The position numbers were made by a program, and so were the translations under genes. DNA of 48,652 nucleotides, from the NCBI RefSeq assembly GCF_020850895.1, contig NZ_JADZDS010000114.1, positions 1-48,652 on the forward strand, given 5' to 3'. Source of the DNA: Thermomonas sp. GTDB lineage: Bacteria > Pseudomonadota > Gammaproteobacteria > Xanthomonadales > Xanthomonadaceae. Numbering within the stretch: the stretch's first letter is position 1; each line of letters begins with the position of its first letter. Below, one piece after another: positions 26,376 to 34,264 of this stretch. Below the pieces are notes generated by a model, which saw nothing but the letters and a program-made list of their open reading frames with translations, searched no databases and was not told the DNA's origin.

Positions 26376-26938
26376 GTTGCCTGTGGTTGCCGACGGCGTT
26401 CGTGGTTCCACATGACCTCGCCGTGTCCGCTGGCGCGCGCCAGCACGCGCGACAGCACGAACAGGAGGTCAGAAAGTCGGTTCAGGTAGTGCCGCGGCTG
26501 CGGCCGGATATCTTCGGCCTGCGCCAGCGTCACGGTGACGCGTTCTGCACGGCGGACCACCGTGCGGGCGATATGGCAGCGCGCCGCTGCTTCGCCGCCA
26601 CCGGGCAGGATGAATTCCTTGAGCGCGGGCAGGTCGCGATTGAAACAGTCGATCTGCGTTTCCAGCGCCTCGATGTCGGCATCGAAGATCGCTGCATGGC
26701 CGGGGATGCACAGCTCGCCGCCGAGGTCGAACAGTTGATGCTGGATATGCACCAGCAGTTCGCGCACCTCCGCCGGCATTTCCGCCGCGAGCAAAAGCCC
26801 GATGCAGGAATTGGCCTCATCGACCGTGCCGTAGGCCTCGACCCGTGTCGAATCCTTGGCGACACGCGAACCGTCGCCGAGGCCGGTGCTGCCGTCATCG
26901 CCGGTGCGGGTGTAGATCTTGCTGAGGCGATTGCCCAT
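26372..26938 (-). CDS. pduO: PduO-type ATP:cob(I)alamin adenosyltransferase
   Basis: This enzyme adds the adenosyl ligand to cobalamin, making coenzyme B12. The 188 residues show the PduO-family N-terminus SKIYTRTGDDGSTGLGDGSR (ATP site), VEAYGTVDEANSCIG, and the core FILPGGGEAAARCHIARTVVRRAER with the Arg/Glu residues of the active site, ending LNRLSDLLFVLSRVLAR. Nine bases separate it from the membrane-protein gene upstream and four bases overlap the amidohydrolase gene downstream. No cobalamin biosynthesis genes are near, which suggests salvage of imported corrinoid. Confidence 0.94.
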   Translation of the reverse strand: MGNRLSKIYTRTGDDGSTGLGDGSRVAKDSTRVEAYGTVDEANSCIGLLLAAEMPAEVRELLVHIQHQLFDLGGELCIPGHAAIFDADIEALETQIDCFNRDLPALKEFILPGGGEAAARCHIARTVVRRAERVTVTLAQAEDIRPQPRHYLNRLSDLLFVLSRVLARASGHGEVMWNHERRRQPQAT

Positions 26939-26947
26939 GCCGGGCGA

Positions 26948-27517
26948 TCAGGCGGTCTGGGTGCGCAGCTGCGGATGGCGACGGCGCAACAGTTCGAAGC
27001 CGCCGAACAGCAGCGCCGAATAGAACAGCGTGCCGGCCACGGTCCACTGGAAGAAGGGAATGCCGGCGACGTAGGCGGCGACCAAGCCAGCGGCCGTTTG
27101 GGGATACATGGAACCGCCCAACCAAGTGCCGAAATTGGTGACGAGGAAGAACAACACCGAACCTGCTAGCGAATAGCCCAGCACGCGCCCGCCGCTGACC
27201 TTGCCGCGCAGACCGAAGCCGAGCACGGTGGACAGGGCGATGCAGGCATACACCATCAGGTAGCCGGCGCTGGCGAAGTAGCTCCAGTAGATCCCGCCGT
27301 TCACCAGTCCGAGCACGAGGTCGGATGCGAACATCGCCACCAGCGGCACCACCAGCGCCCAGCCACGCGGAATGAAGTAGGCACCGCCGAACAGTGCGAC
27401 CGCTTCGATCGGCGAGAAATTCGGCGGATGCGGGATCACGCGACTCAGTGCGGCGGCGAAGATCAGCGCGGCCAACAGCAGCGGGCCGGCGGAGAGGGTC
27501 GAAGCAGTACGGTTCAT
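26948..27517 (-). CDS. DUF6580-like membrane protein, candidate corrinoid transporter
   Basis: A 189-residue protein with about five or six membrane helices. The N-terminus SRVIPHPPNFSPIEAVALFG and the glycine/aromatic-rich loops fit the DUF6580 group, which resembles the S-components of ECF vitamin transporters. It lies 9 bases upstream of the cobalamin adenosyltransferase gene, so a role in corrinoid uptake, like the solitary S-component BtuM, is a reasonable guess; the Cys that BtuM uses to remove the cyano ligand is not evident (the only Cys is at residue 92). ATG 27517 is chosen because it precedes the first helix. A longer frame upstream shadows rlmM. Confidence 0.75.
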   Translation of the reverse strand: MNRTASTLSAGPLLLAALIFAAALSRVIPHPPNFSPIEAVALFGGAYFIPRGWALVVPLVAMFASDLVLGLVNGGIYWSYFASAGYLMVYACIALSTVLGFGLRGKVSGGRVLGYSLAGSVLFFLVTNFGTWLGGSMYPQTAAGLVAAYVAGIPFFQWTVAGTLFYSALLFGGFELLRRRHPQLRTQTA

Positions 27518-27648
27518 GGCGATGGGTATGTAGCGGCCAGAGAAGGCGTAAGCATAGCGCAAAGCCCGTGCGGGACTGCGTGATCTTCCCTCGCCTTGGC
27601 AAGCGCAGGTCGTGCCGATGGGCATGGCGACATGCGACGGGCGACGGC

Positions 27649-28725
27649 TCAGTTCGATCGGGAAGGCGTGGCGACCACGGTGATTTCCTCGCGGTCGTGG
27701 TAGAGCTGCTTGGCACGGATGACCAGCGGTTTCCCGGCCTGCTGCGCGAACAGGTCGAGGCAGAGCCGGGTCTCCTGCCAGCGTTTTTTCATCGGCAGTT
27801 TCAGGTTGAAGATTGCCTGCCGGCACCAGCCCTCGCGCAGCCAGGTGGCCATCCGTTCGGCCACCCGCCTGGGTTGCTCGACCATGTCGCAAACCATCCA
27901 GTCCAGCGGGTGCGGGGGCTGCCAGGAAAACCCGTCGGCGCGCAGGTGCTGGACCATGCCGGACGCCAGCAGATACGGATGCAGCGGGCCATTGTCCACC
28001 GCCGTCACTCGGATCCGGTTGCGGGTCAGCACCCAGGTCCAGCCGCCGGGCGCGGCGCCGAGGTCGGCACCGACCATGCCCTCTTTCAACAAGCGCTGGC
28101 GCTCTTCCGCGTCGAGCAACACCAGCAGCGCTTCTTCCAGCTTGAGTGCCGAGCGCGAAGGCGCATCCTTGTGCATTTTCAGGCGCGGGATGCCAAGCGG
28201 CCACGGCGCACTATCGGCGGCGTGGCTACGCGCCAGCAAGGCGTGATCGCCGGAGAGCAGGCAGACGTGCAGCCGCGGCAGGCCGGGGTTGTCCTTGGTC
28301 GCGAGCAATCCCGCCTTGCGCAATGCCGGGCGCAGCGCGTTGCCAAGGCTGCGGGCGAGGCCCGCCAGCGGCTTGCCGGCACTGGAATCCGGGTGCTCCA
28401 TCACCAACTCGCCGAAACGCGTCTGTCCCTGTAGCACATCCAGCATCGGTGCGATCCGGTCCTGTGGGGCCAGGCCGCGCAGTTCCGCCAGCAGGTGCAG
28501 TTTCTGTCGCGCAAAAATCAGCGATGAAAACGGCAAGGCGCGATCCAGCGATGCACCGTCTTCGCAGAAGAACACCACATGGCCGCTGTCGCGCTCGGTG
28601 CGTGCATAGCCGGCAAAGCCCGCCTCCGCGGCGCGGTCGGTCAGCTCCGCCGCGAGTTCGGGTTCGAAGCCCTGCCGGCAGTAGGCAAGCAGGCCGTCAA
28701 TAATTCGGTCCGCCGAGTTCGCCAT
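27649..28725 (-). CDS. rlmM: 23S rRNA C2498 ribose 2'-O-methyltransferase RlmM
   Basis: RlmM methylates the ribose of C2498 in 23S rRNA. The 358-residue protein has an N-terminal THUMP-like region (DGLLAYCRQGFEPELAAELT) and a Rossmann methyltransferase domain with the cofactor motif GADLGAAPGGWTWVL, the acid in DWMVCDMVEQP and the Lys in FNLKLPMKKRW, giving the K-D-K-E type active site. ATG 28725 lies inside the end of the deaminase gene, a 29-base overlap; a start 39 bases further up is open but would lengthen the overlap. The gene ends the glnS-deaminase-rlmM run. Confidence 0.94.
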   Translation of the reverse strand: MANSADRIIDGLLAYCRQGFEPELAAELTDRAAEAGFAGYARTERDSGHVVFFCEDGASLDRALPFSSLIFARQKLHLLAELRGLAPQDRIAPMLDVLQGQTRFGELVMEHPDSSAGKPLAGLARSLGNALRPALRKAGLLATKDNPGLPRLHVCLLSGDHALLARSHAADSAPWPLGIPRLKMHKDAPSRSALKLEEALLVLLDAEERQRLLKEGMVGADLGAAPGGWTWVLTRNRIRVTAVDNGPLHPYLLASGMVQHLRADGFSWQPPHPLDWMVCDMVEQPRRVAERMATWLREGWCRQAIFNLKLPMKKRWQETRLCLDLFAQQAGKPLVIRAKQLYHDREEITVVATPSRSN

Positions 28726-29260
28726 AGGCTTTGAGTACCGCGCAGGCGGCTTCGCGCAGCACATCGCGCACGACCTCGATCCCGCGCTGGTTCAATTCGC
28801 CCACCCAATCGGTGGGCAGCGGGCCTTCGTCGAACGCGGTCAGTGCCATCACGTCCTCGGCGCGCGCGCCGATCAGTAGGCGGTCGATGCCGGCCCACAC
28901 GGTCGCGCCATAGCACTGGCAGCAGGGCTGGGCGGAGGTGGCCAGTGTGATCGGGCCGCCGTCCTCGTTCAGGCGGAAGCGTTGCAGGCGCTGCTGCGCC
29001 AGCATGAAGGCCATGGTCTCGGCATGCGCCAGCGAACAGCTCTGGCGCACCACGCGGTTCACGCCGACCGCGATCAGTTGGTGTTGCGCGCTGAATACCG
29101 CTGCCCCGAATGGACCACCGCTCTGGCGCTCGACGTTGTGCTTCGACAACTCGATCGCGAACGCGACCTTGGCGGCATCGGTCGAGAAATCGCGACCGCT
29201 CAGGTCCAGTTCCAGCACCCAAATCGGCAGGGTGATGTGCAGCTGCGCGGGTAGGGGCAT
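28697..29260 (-). CDS. Nucleoside/cytidine-deaminase-like zinc protein
   Basis: A 187-residue member of the cytidine deaminase superfamily (TadA/guanine-deaminase branch). The zinc motif is complete: HAET with the catalytic Glu (LAHAETMAF) and PCCQCYGA supplying two Cys ligands. GGPFGAAVF and VNRVVRQ are typical substrate-loop segments. Proteins of this branch deaminate guanine, cytosine or nucleosides; the substrate cannot be chosen here. ATG 29260 is preferred over GTG 29266 because AGAAGGG lies at a suitable distance inside the end of glnS. It begins 9 bases after the glnS stop. Confidence 0.85.
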   Translation of the reverse strand: MPLPAQLHITLPIWVLELDLSGRDFSTDAAKVAFAIELSKHNVERQSGGPFGAAVFSAQHQLIAVGVNRVVRQSCSLAHAETMAFMLAQQRLQRFRLNEDGGPITLATSAQPCCQCYGATVWAGIDRLLIGARAEDVMALTAFDEGPLPTDWVGELNQRGIEVVRDVLREAACAVLKAYGELGGPNY

Positions 29261-29269
29261 CGGCACCGT

Positions 29270-31015
29270 TCAGCCCTTCTGGGTCCAGGTGTCGCGCAGG
29301 GTGACGCTGCGATTGAACACCGGCACGCCGGGTTGGTGATCGTAACGGTCGGCGACGAAATAGCCGTTGCGTTCGAACTGGAAGCCCTGCTCCGGCGTGG
29401 CGCCTGCCGCAGCCGGTTCCACATAGCCGGTGACGACCTTGCGCGAGCCGGGATTCAGGTAATCGACATAGGTCTTGCCGCCTGCGTCGTTGTCCGGGTC
29501 GGCCACGCTGAACAGACGGTCATATAGGCGGATCTCGGCAGGGACGCCGTGCTTGACGCTGACCCAGTGGATGGTGCCCTTGACCTTGCGGTTGGCACCG
29601 TCCATGCCGGGGCGCGAAGCGGGATCCAGTGTGCAACGCAATTCAAAGGCACGGCCCGCTTCGTCCTTCACCACCTCGTCGCAGCGGATGATGCCCGCCC
29701 CGCGCAGGCGCACTTCGCCGCCCAGGGTCAGGCGCTTGAAGCCGGGTGGAGGTACTTCTTCAAAGTCCTCGCGCTCGATCCACAGCGCACGCGCGAACGG
29801 AACCTGGCGGACACCCTGCGACTCGTCCTTGGGATGGTTGGCGAAGCTCAGGAATTCCTCGTGCGCTTCCGGCACATTGGTCAGCACGATCTTCAGCGGA
29901 TCGATCACCGCCATCCGGCGTGGTGCGTGGGCGTCGAGGTCATCGCGCAGCGCGCCTTCCAGAATGGAAATATCCAGCAGCGAGTTCTGCTTGCTGATGC
30001 CGACGCGATCGACCATCAACTTCAGCGCCGAGGCGGTATAGCCGCGGCGGCGGATGCCCTGCAGGGTGGGCATGCGCGGGTCGTCCCAGCCGTCGACCAG
30101 TTTGTCGGTGACGAGCTGCATCAGCTTGCGCTTGCTCATCACCAGATAATTGAAATTGAGCCGCGAGAATTCGATCTGGCGCGGCTTGGCGGCTTCCTTC
30201 GGCAGATCCTTGGCGAGCAACGGGTCCAGCAGCTCGGGATGGCCGGCCAGATCCACGTTGTCCACGCTCCAGTCGTACAGCGGGCGGTGGTCCTCGAATT
30301 CCAGCGTGCACAGCGAATGGGTGATGCCCTCGATCGCATCGCCGAGCGCGTGGGCGAAGTCGTACATCGGGTAGATCGGCCAGTCGTTGCCGGTGTTCTG
30401 GTGTTCGACATGCTTGATCCGGTACAGCGCCGGGTCGCGCAGGTTGATATTGCCGCTGCCCATGTCGATCTTGGCGCGCAGGGTGCGGCTGCCGTCGGCG
30501 AACTCACCGGCGCGCATGCGGCGGAACAGGTCGACGTTCTCCTCGACGCTGCGTTCGCGGTAGGGCGAGTTGCGACCGGGTTCGGTGAGCGTGCCGCGAT
30601 AGGCGCGCACGTCGTCCGCACTCAGGTCGCAGACATAGGCCTTGCCGTCGCGAATGAGCTTTTCGGCGGCGAGATAGTAGACGCCGAAATAGTCGGAGGC
30701 GTGGCGCAGACTGTGCCAGTCAAAGCCCAGCCAGCGCACGTCGTCTTGAATGGCACGCACATACTCGGGGTCTTCACGCGCCGGGTTGGTGTCGTCCAGA
30801 CGCAGATTGCAGACCCCGCCGAATTCCTGGGCGATGCCGAAATCGAGGCAAATCGCCTTGGCATGGCCGATATGCAGATAGCCGTTCGGCTCCGGCGGGA
30901 AGCGGGTCTTGATCGCAGCGTGCTTGCCGGAGGCCAGGTCCTCGCGAACGATCTGGCGGATGAAGTCGTTCTTTTCGGGAAGGGCGTCGGCGGGGGCTTC
31001 AGAAGTCTGGGACAC
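29270..31015 (-). CDS. glnS: Glutaminyl-tRNA synthetase GlnRS
   Basis: GlnS charges tRNA-Gln with glutamine. The 581-residue class I synthetase has PPEPNGYLHIGHAKAICLDF (HIGH motif) near residue 42, NLRLDDTNPAREDPEYV, VYCD-like tRNA-acceptor segments and the KMSKS-type loop VMSKRKLMQL, then the two anticodon-binding beta-barrels ending with FERNGYFVADRYD. Length is a little above E. coli GlnS (554). It is the first gene of a minus-strand run with the deaminase and rlmM. The start is 95 bases from the divergent DUF3592 gene. Confidence 0.97.
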   Translation of the reverse strand: MSQTSEAPADALPEKNDFIRQIVREDLASGKHAAIKTRFPPEPNGYLHIGHAKAICLDFGIAQEFGGVCNLRLDDTNPAREDPEYVRAIQDDVRWLGFDWHSLRHASDYFGVYYLAAEKLIRDGKAYVCDLSADDVRAYRGTLTEPGRNSPYRERSVEENVDLFRRMRAGEFADGSRTLRAKIDMGSGNINLRDPALYRIKHVEHQNTGNDWPIYPMYDFAHALGDAIEGITHSLCTLEFEDHRPLYDWSVDNVDLAGHPELLDPLLAKDLPKEAAKPRQIEFSRLNFNYLVMSKRKLMQLVTDKLVDGWDDPRMPTLQGIRRRGYTASALKLMVDRVGISKQNSLLDISILEGALRDDLDAHAPRRMAVIDPLKIVLTNVPEAHEEFLSFANHPKDESQGVRQVPFARALWIEREDFEEVPPPGFKRLTLGGEVRLRGAGIIRCDEVVKDEAGRAFELRCTLDPASRPGMDGANRKVKGTIHWVSVKHGVPAEIRLYDRLFSVADPDNDAGGKTYVDYLNPGSRKVVTGYVEPAAAGATPEQGFQFERNGYFVADRYDHQPGVPVFNRSVTLRDTWTQKG

Positions 31016-31110
31016 GGAAACGGGAGAGGCGTGGGTGGCTGCTTAGTTTAGTCGTATCCTCCGTGGGTCGGATTTTCATGCGTGAGAATCGTCACTGCAG
31101 GAGTGATGGG

Positions 31111-31461
31111 ATGGCTTGGGCGATCTTCGCCTTCGTATTCGTGGGGTTGCCAACCATCTTCGTTGTGCTGCTCGTGTTGTCTTGGCGGAAAAGTCGCAGC
31201 AAGGTGCAGCAGATTGCCGCAGACGAACGGGTGGCGCAGGGTGTGGTGGTGCGAAAGGTCAAATACACTCAGGTCATCTACCGTTTCCGCGACGGGTTGC
31301 AGCAGGAGCATGAGGGCTTGAGCGACGTGCTGCGCGAGCATTGGCATCGGCTGGAAACGGGCGGGCCGGTCGAAATCGTCTACTGTGGCAGGCAGCCGGA
31401 GGTGTCGATGCTGATGGAGCGTTACCGCATGGCGAAGCCCCTGCTGCAGAACCGGCGTTAG
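31111..31461 (+). CDS. DUF3592-like single-pass membrane protein
   Basis: A 116-residue protein with one membrane helix (MAWAIFAFVFVGLPTIFVVL), followed by a basic stretch and a small beta-rich domain of the DUF3592 type (AQGVVVRKVKYTQVIYRFRD, then VEIVYCGRQPE). No catalytic residues are evident. The start at 31111 is supported by AGGAG eight bases upstream (31099-31103); a GTG at 31063 is open in the same frame but has no such site. Function unknown. Confidence 0.75.
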   Translation: MAWAIFAFVFVGLPTIFVVLLVLSWRKSRSKVQQIAADERVAQGVVVRKVKYTQVIYRFRDGLQQEHEGLSDVLREHWHRLETGGPVEIVYCGRQPEVSMLMERYRMAKPLLQNRR

Positions 31462-31466
31462 GGAAA

Positions 31467-31508
31467 CCCTGAAAAATCGTGGCTCGACTTATCAGTGCTT
31501 CTTCAGGG
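31467..31508 (+). promoter_or_regulatory. Inverted repeat that could cover the DUF2007 ribosome binding site
   Basis: CCCTGAA at 31467-31473 pairs perfectly with TTCAGGG at 31502-31508, 28 bases apart. The right arm contains most of the AGGGA (31505-31509) that serves the ATG at 31516, so folding of the mRNA would hide it. Confidence 0.45.
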
Positions 31509-31515
31509 AATGGTG

Positions 31516-31782
31516 ATGCGCACCGTGTACGAAGCTGAAAACATCATCGACGCCCACCTCGTGAAGCATGCGCTGGAGGCCGAGGGCATTCCGGCCTATG
31601 TGCGCGGGGAGTCGTTGACCGGTGGGATCGGGGAGCTCGGCGTGTTCGGCTTGGTCGCGGTGATGGTGCCTGAGGACATCTGGCCGCAGGCGCGGGACTG
31701 CGTGCAGTCGTTGCAGCTGGGCTTGGCCCCGGACCTTCGATCCGGGCGCGATGATGGATTGCCCGGCGCATTGCCGGCATGA
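31516..31782 (+). CDS. DUF2007 putative signal-transducing small protein
   Basis: An 88-residue protein with the DUF2007 pattern: MRTVYEAENIIDAHLVKHAL, then EGIPAYVRGESL and VAVMVPEDIWPQAR. The fold resembles a ferredoxin-like regulatory domain; no partner is established. ATG 31516 is preferred over ATG 31510 because AGGGA then has a six-base spacing. The stop overlaps the EamA gene by four bases (ATGA), so the two are translated together. Confidence 0.82.
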   Translation: MRTVYEAENIIDAHLVKHALEAEGIPAYVRGESLTGGIGELGVFGLVAVMVPEDIWPQARDCVQSLQLGLAPDLRSGRDDGLPGALPA

Positions 31783-32693
31783 GCGATCCCCAGCTGCGCG
31801 CGGCCAGCCTGGAGCTGTTGATCGGAGCGGCCATCATCGGCAGCAATGGGCTGATGGTGCGCTTGTCGCAGATGCCGCCGATTGCAGTGGCGTTCTGGCG
31901 GATGTTGCTGGCGGGGATCCTGCTGGCGACGGTGGTGAGCCTGCGGCATCGTTGGCAACCGCTGTCGCGCAAGGCGTGGCTGTGGCTGCCCTTGCCGATC
32001 CTTGCCTTTGCCGTCGATCTGACCCTGTGGCACAAGAGCATCCAACTGGTGGGGCCCGGGCTTGCGACCCTGCTGGCCAACGCCCAGGTGTTCTTCATGG
32101 CACTGGCTGGGCTGGTGTTGTTCGGCGAGCGTCTCGGGCCACGCTTCCTGGCAGGGGTGCTGCTGGCCTTCTTCGGCTTGTGGCTGCTGCTGGGAGCCGA
32201 CTGGGCGACCCTGCCGCCGCAGTACCGCTGGGGGGTGTGGCTGGGGCTGGGCACCGGCGTTGCCTATGCGGCCTACAACATCGGCATCAAACGGTCCCAG
32301 CACGCCGCGGCCGAGGGCAAGGCGCGCGCACCGGTCGAACAGGTGCTGTGCATCGCCGCGTTCGGCAGTGCGCTGTGCCTGGGTCTGTTGGGCTGGGCCG
32401 AAGGGGAGGTCTTTGCGCCACCGTCGCTGCACGCCTGGGGCATCCTGCTGGTGCTGGCGGCGGTGGGTCACTGCCTGAGCTGGGTGTTGATCTCGCGCTC
32501 GATGGTGGTCTTGCCGGTGGCACTGGCAGGCCTGTTGTTGCTCGCGCAGCCGATCGTGGCCTATCTGCTTGATGTGCTGGTGCTGGGCCTGATGCCCACG
32601 CCACGGCACTGGGCCGGACTGATGGTGAGCCTGCTCGGCATTTTCGTCGCCGGGATGAAATCGAAACAGCCCAGCGTCGCCCAGGAGGCATGA
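31779..32693 (+). CDS. EamA/DMT-family drug/metabolite transporter
   Basis: A 304-residue inner-membrane protein with ten predicted helices in two EamA repeats. Repeat one includes AAIIGSNGLMVRLSQ, PPIAVAFWRMLLAG and GLATLLANAQVFFMALAG; repeat two starts near WGVWLGLGTGVAYAAYNIGI and contains LLLLAQPIVAYLLDVLVLG. Members of the family export metabolites or amino acids; the substrate is not predictable here. The gene is coupled to DUF2007 and converges with the conserved orfX-like gene, leaving one base between the stops. Confidence 0.9.
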   Translation: MSDPQLRAASLELLIGAAIIGSNGLMVRLSQMPPIAVAFWRMLLAGILLATVVSLRHRWQPLSRKAWLWLPLPILAFAVDLTLWHKSIQLVGPGLATLLANAQVFFMALAGLVLFGERLGPRFLAGVLLAFFGLWLLLGADWATLPPQYRWGVWLGLGTGVAYAAYNIGIKRSQHAAAEGKARAPVEQVLCIAAFGSALCLGLLGWAEGEVFAPPSLHAWGILLVLAAVGHCLSWVLISRSMVVLPVALAGLLLLAQPIVAYLLDVLVLGLMPTPRHWAGLMVSLLGIFVAGMKSKQPSVAQEA

Positions 32694-32694
32694 G

Positions 32695-33342
32695 CTAGTC
32701 GCGGGTGATGGTGCAGGCGTACACCAGTTCGCAGGCGCCATCACCGCTGTCATCACGACGCAATGAGCTGATCCAATGCCAGCCGTCCGCGCGATCGATG
32801 CGGACCAACCAGCCATCGATGCGCACGTTGTCGCCTGCCTCGAGGTCCCGCAGCGCGCTGGCCACCTCGTCGCCGGCGGGGATGATGTGCATATTGCTGG
32901 CGCTGCGCGTGATTTCAGCGGGCGGGATCGGGGGTGCGCTGCGCCAGCGGTAATGGAAGAAGCGACTGCCCTGGCTGAAGCTGAGTTGGCTCAGGACCGC
33001 AGGGTCGCGCATGCGGCCCCAGCCCAGGGCGAGATCCGTCGGCGCGTACTTCGCGCCGTCGTCGAACCAGTAATTTTCAACCCCCAAGACGTGTGCCTCG
33101 ACGCTGAAGCCGGCCAGGGGCGTGAGCCTGGCGCCTGCGACGGCGGGCAATACCAGCCCCGACGGTGCATCGGTTTGCCGAGGCGGGGCACCTGCGGCAA
33201 CCCTCGGGGGCAAGGGGCAGCGGGAATTGGCCAGGAGTGTGCGCGTTTCCGGGGACACCTCGCTGCCGGGTGGGTGTGCGAGAAACCAGCCAAGGACCAT
33301 GCAGGCCACGACAATCAGCAGAAGTGTGCTGCGCTTGGGCAT
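32695..33342 (-). CDS. Conserved hypothetical membrane-anchored protein at the OrfX position
   Basis: A 215-residue protein with one N-terminal hydrophobic helix (TLLLIVVACMVLGWFL), probably a signal anchor, and a soluble domain with conserved-looking segments APTDLALGWGRMRDP, FFHYRWRSAPPIP, SNMHIIPA and VRIDGWLVRID. I do not recognise a family with known function. It follows oxyR by seven bases, the place of orfX in the Xanthomonas ahpF-oxyR-orfX operon, so it is probably co-transcribed with peroxide-defence genes. No Cys pair or metal motif stands out. Confidence 0.8.
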   Translation of the reverse strand: MPKRSTLLLIVVACMVLGWFLAHPPGSEVSPETRTLLANSRCPLPPRVAAGAPPRQTDAPSGLVLPAVAGARLTPLAGFSVEAHVLGVENYWFDDGAKYAPTDLALGWGRMRDPAVLSQLSFSQGSRFFHYRWRSAPPIPPAEITRSASNMHIIPAGDEVASALRDLEAGDNVRIDGWLVRIDRADGWHWISSLRRDDSGDGACELVYACTITRD

Positions 33343-33349
33343 GGGGCGG

Positions 33350-34261
33350 CTAGTCGGGAGTCCCCTTCAATAGTAGTCCCGCCTGTGCGCGAATCGCGTC
33401 CGCAACCTGATCGAGGAATGTCTCCATCGGCGACGTCTTTCGGTAGACGAGGGCGATCTTCCGACTCGGCGCCGGGGCTTTGAATGCCACCGTCCGGATG
33501 CTTGCCGGTTGCACCATGGGCTCGCTGACGGCAAGCGCGGGCAGCAGGGTCACGCCAGCGCCGGCTGCGACCATCTGTCGCAGCGTTTCCAGGCTGGTGG
33601 CGCGGAAGCCGGATTTCTCCTGCGCACCGGCCAATCGGCAAACATCCAGTGCCTGGTCGCGCAGGCAGTGCCCATCTTCCAGCAGCAGCAGGGTTTGATC
33701 GGAGAGATCTGCCATCGACAGCGATTTCCGCCGGGTCAGCGGGTGGCTGCTGGGTGCTGCCAGCAAGAAGGGTTCTTCGAACAGGCACTGTGAATGCAGT
33801 TGCTCGTCGTGCACCGGCAGGGCCAGCAAGGCCGCATCCAGTTTGCCTTCGTGCAGGCGTTGCAGCAGGACGTCGCTCTTTTCCTCGATCAATAGCAGTT
33901 CCAGTTGCGGGAAGCGCTGGCGCAACTGTGGCACCACATGCGGCAGCAAATACGGGCCAAGGGTCGGGAACACGCCCAGCCGCAAGCTGCCCGCGGCCGG
34001 ATCGCGGCTGCGCCGGGCACTGGCTTTCATCGCCTCGACGTCGGCGAGGATACGCCGCGCACGCTGCACCATGTCGATGCCGACGGGGGTGAGCATGACT
34101 TTGCGCGGTGCGCGTTCCACCAGTGGCACGCCCAATTCCTCCTCCAGTTTCCGGAGTTGGGTGGACAGTGTCGGTTGGCTGACGAAGCAGGCCTCGGCCG
34201 CCTTGCCGAAATGGCGCAGGTCGGCGAGCGCGACGAGGTAGCCGAGATCGCGCAGGTTCAT
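33350..34261 (-). CDS. oxyR: Hydrogen-peroxide sensor/activator OxyR
   Basis: OxyR is a LysR-type regulator that activates peroxide defence after forming an intramolecular disulfide. The 303-residue protein has the N-terminal winged helix (HFGKAAEACFVSQPTLSTQL) and a regulatory domain in which both redox Cys residues sit at 199 and 208 (EDGHCLRDQALDVC), the same numbers as in E. coli. It lies three bases after ahpF and just before the orfX-like gene. A matching binding site is visible upstream of ahpC. Confidence 0.97.
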   Translation of the reverse strand: MNLRDLGYLVALADLRHFGKAAEACFVSQPTLSTQLRKLEEELGVPLVERAPRKVMLTPVGIDMVQRARRILADVEAMKASARRSRDPAAGSLRLGVFPTLGPYLLPHVVPQLRQRFPQLELLLIEEKSDVLLQRLHEGKLDAALLALPVHDEQLHSQCLFEEPFLLAAPSSHPLTRRKSLSMADLSDQTLLLLEDGHCLRDQALDVCRLAGAQEKSGFRATSLETLRQMVAAGAGVTLLPALAVSEPMVQPASIRTVAFKAPAPSRKIALVYRKTSPMETFLDQVADAIRAQAGLLLKGTPD

Positions 34262-34264
34262 CGC

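Noticed and set aside
27518-27648. Cobalamin riboswitch in front of the DUF6580-pduO genes
   Set aside because: A GGGAA...CAGTCCC string looks suggestive, but the B12 box is absent and the space (131 bases) is too short for the usual element.
31461-31510. Insertion-sequence remnant with CCCTGAA/TTCAGGG ends
   Set aside because: The arms are only seven bases, no target duplication is visible and the 28 bases between hold nothing transposase-like.
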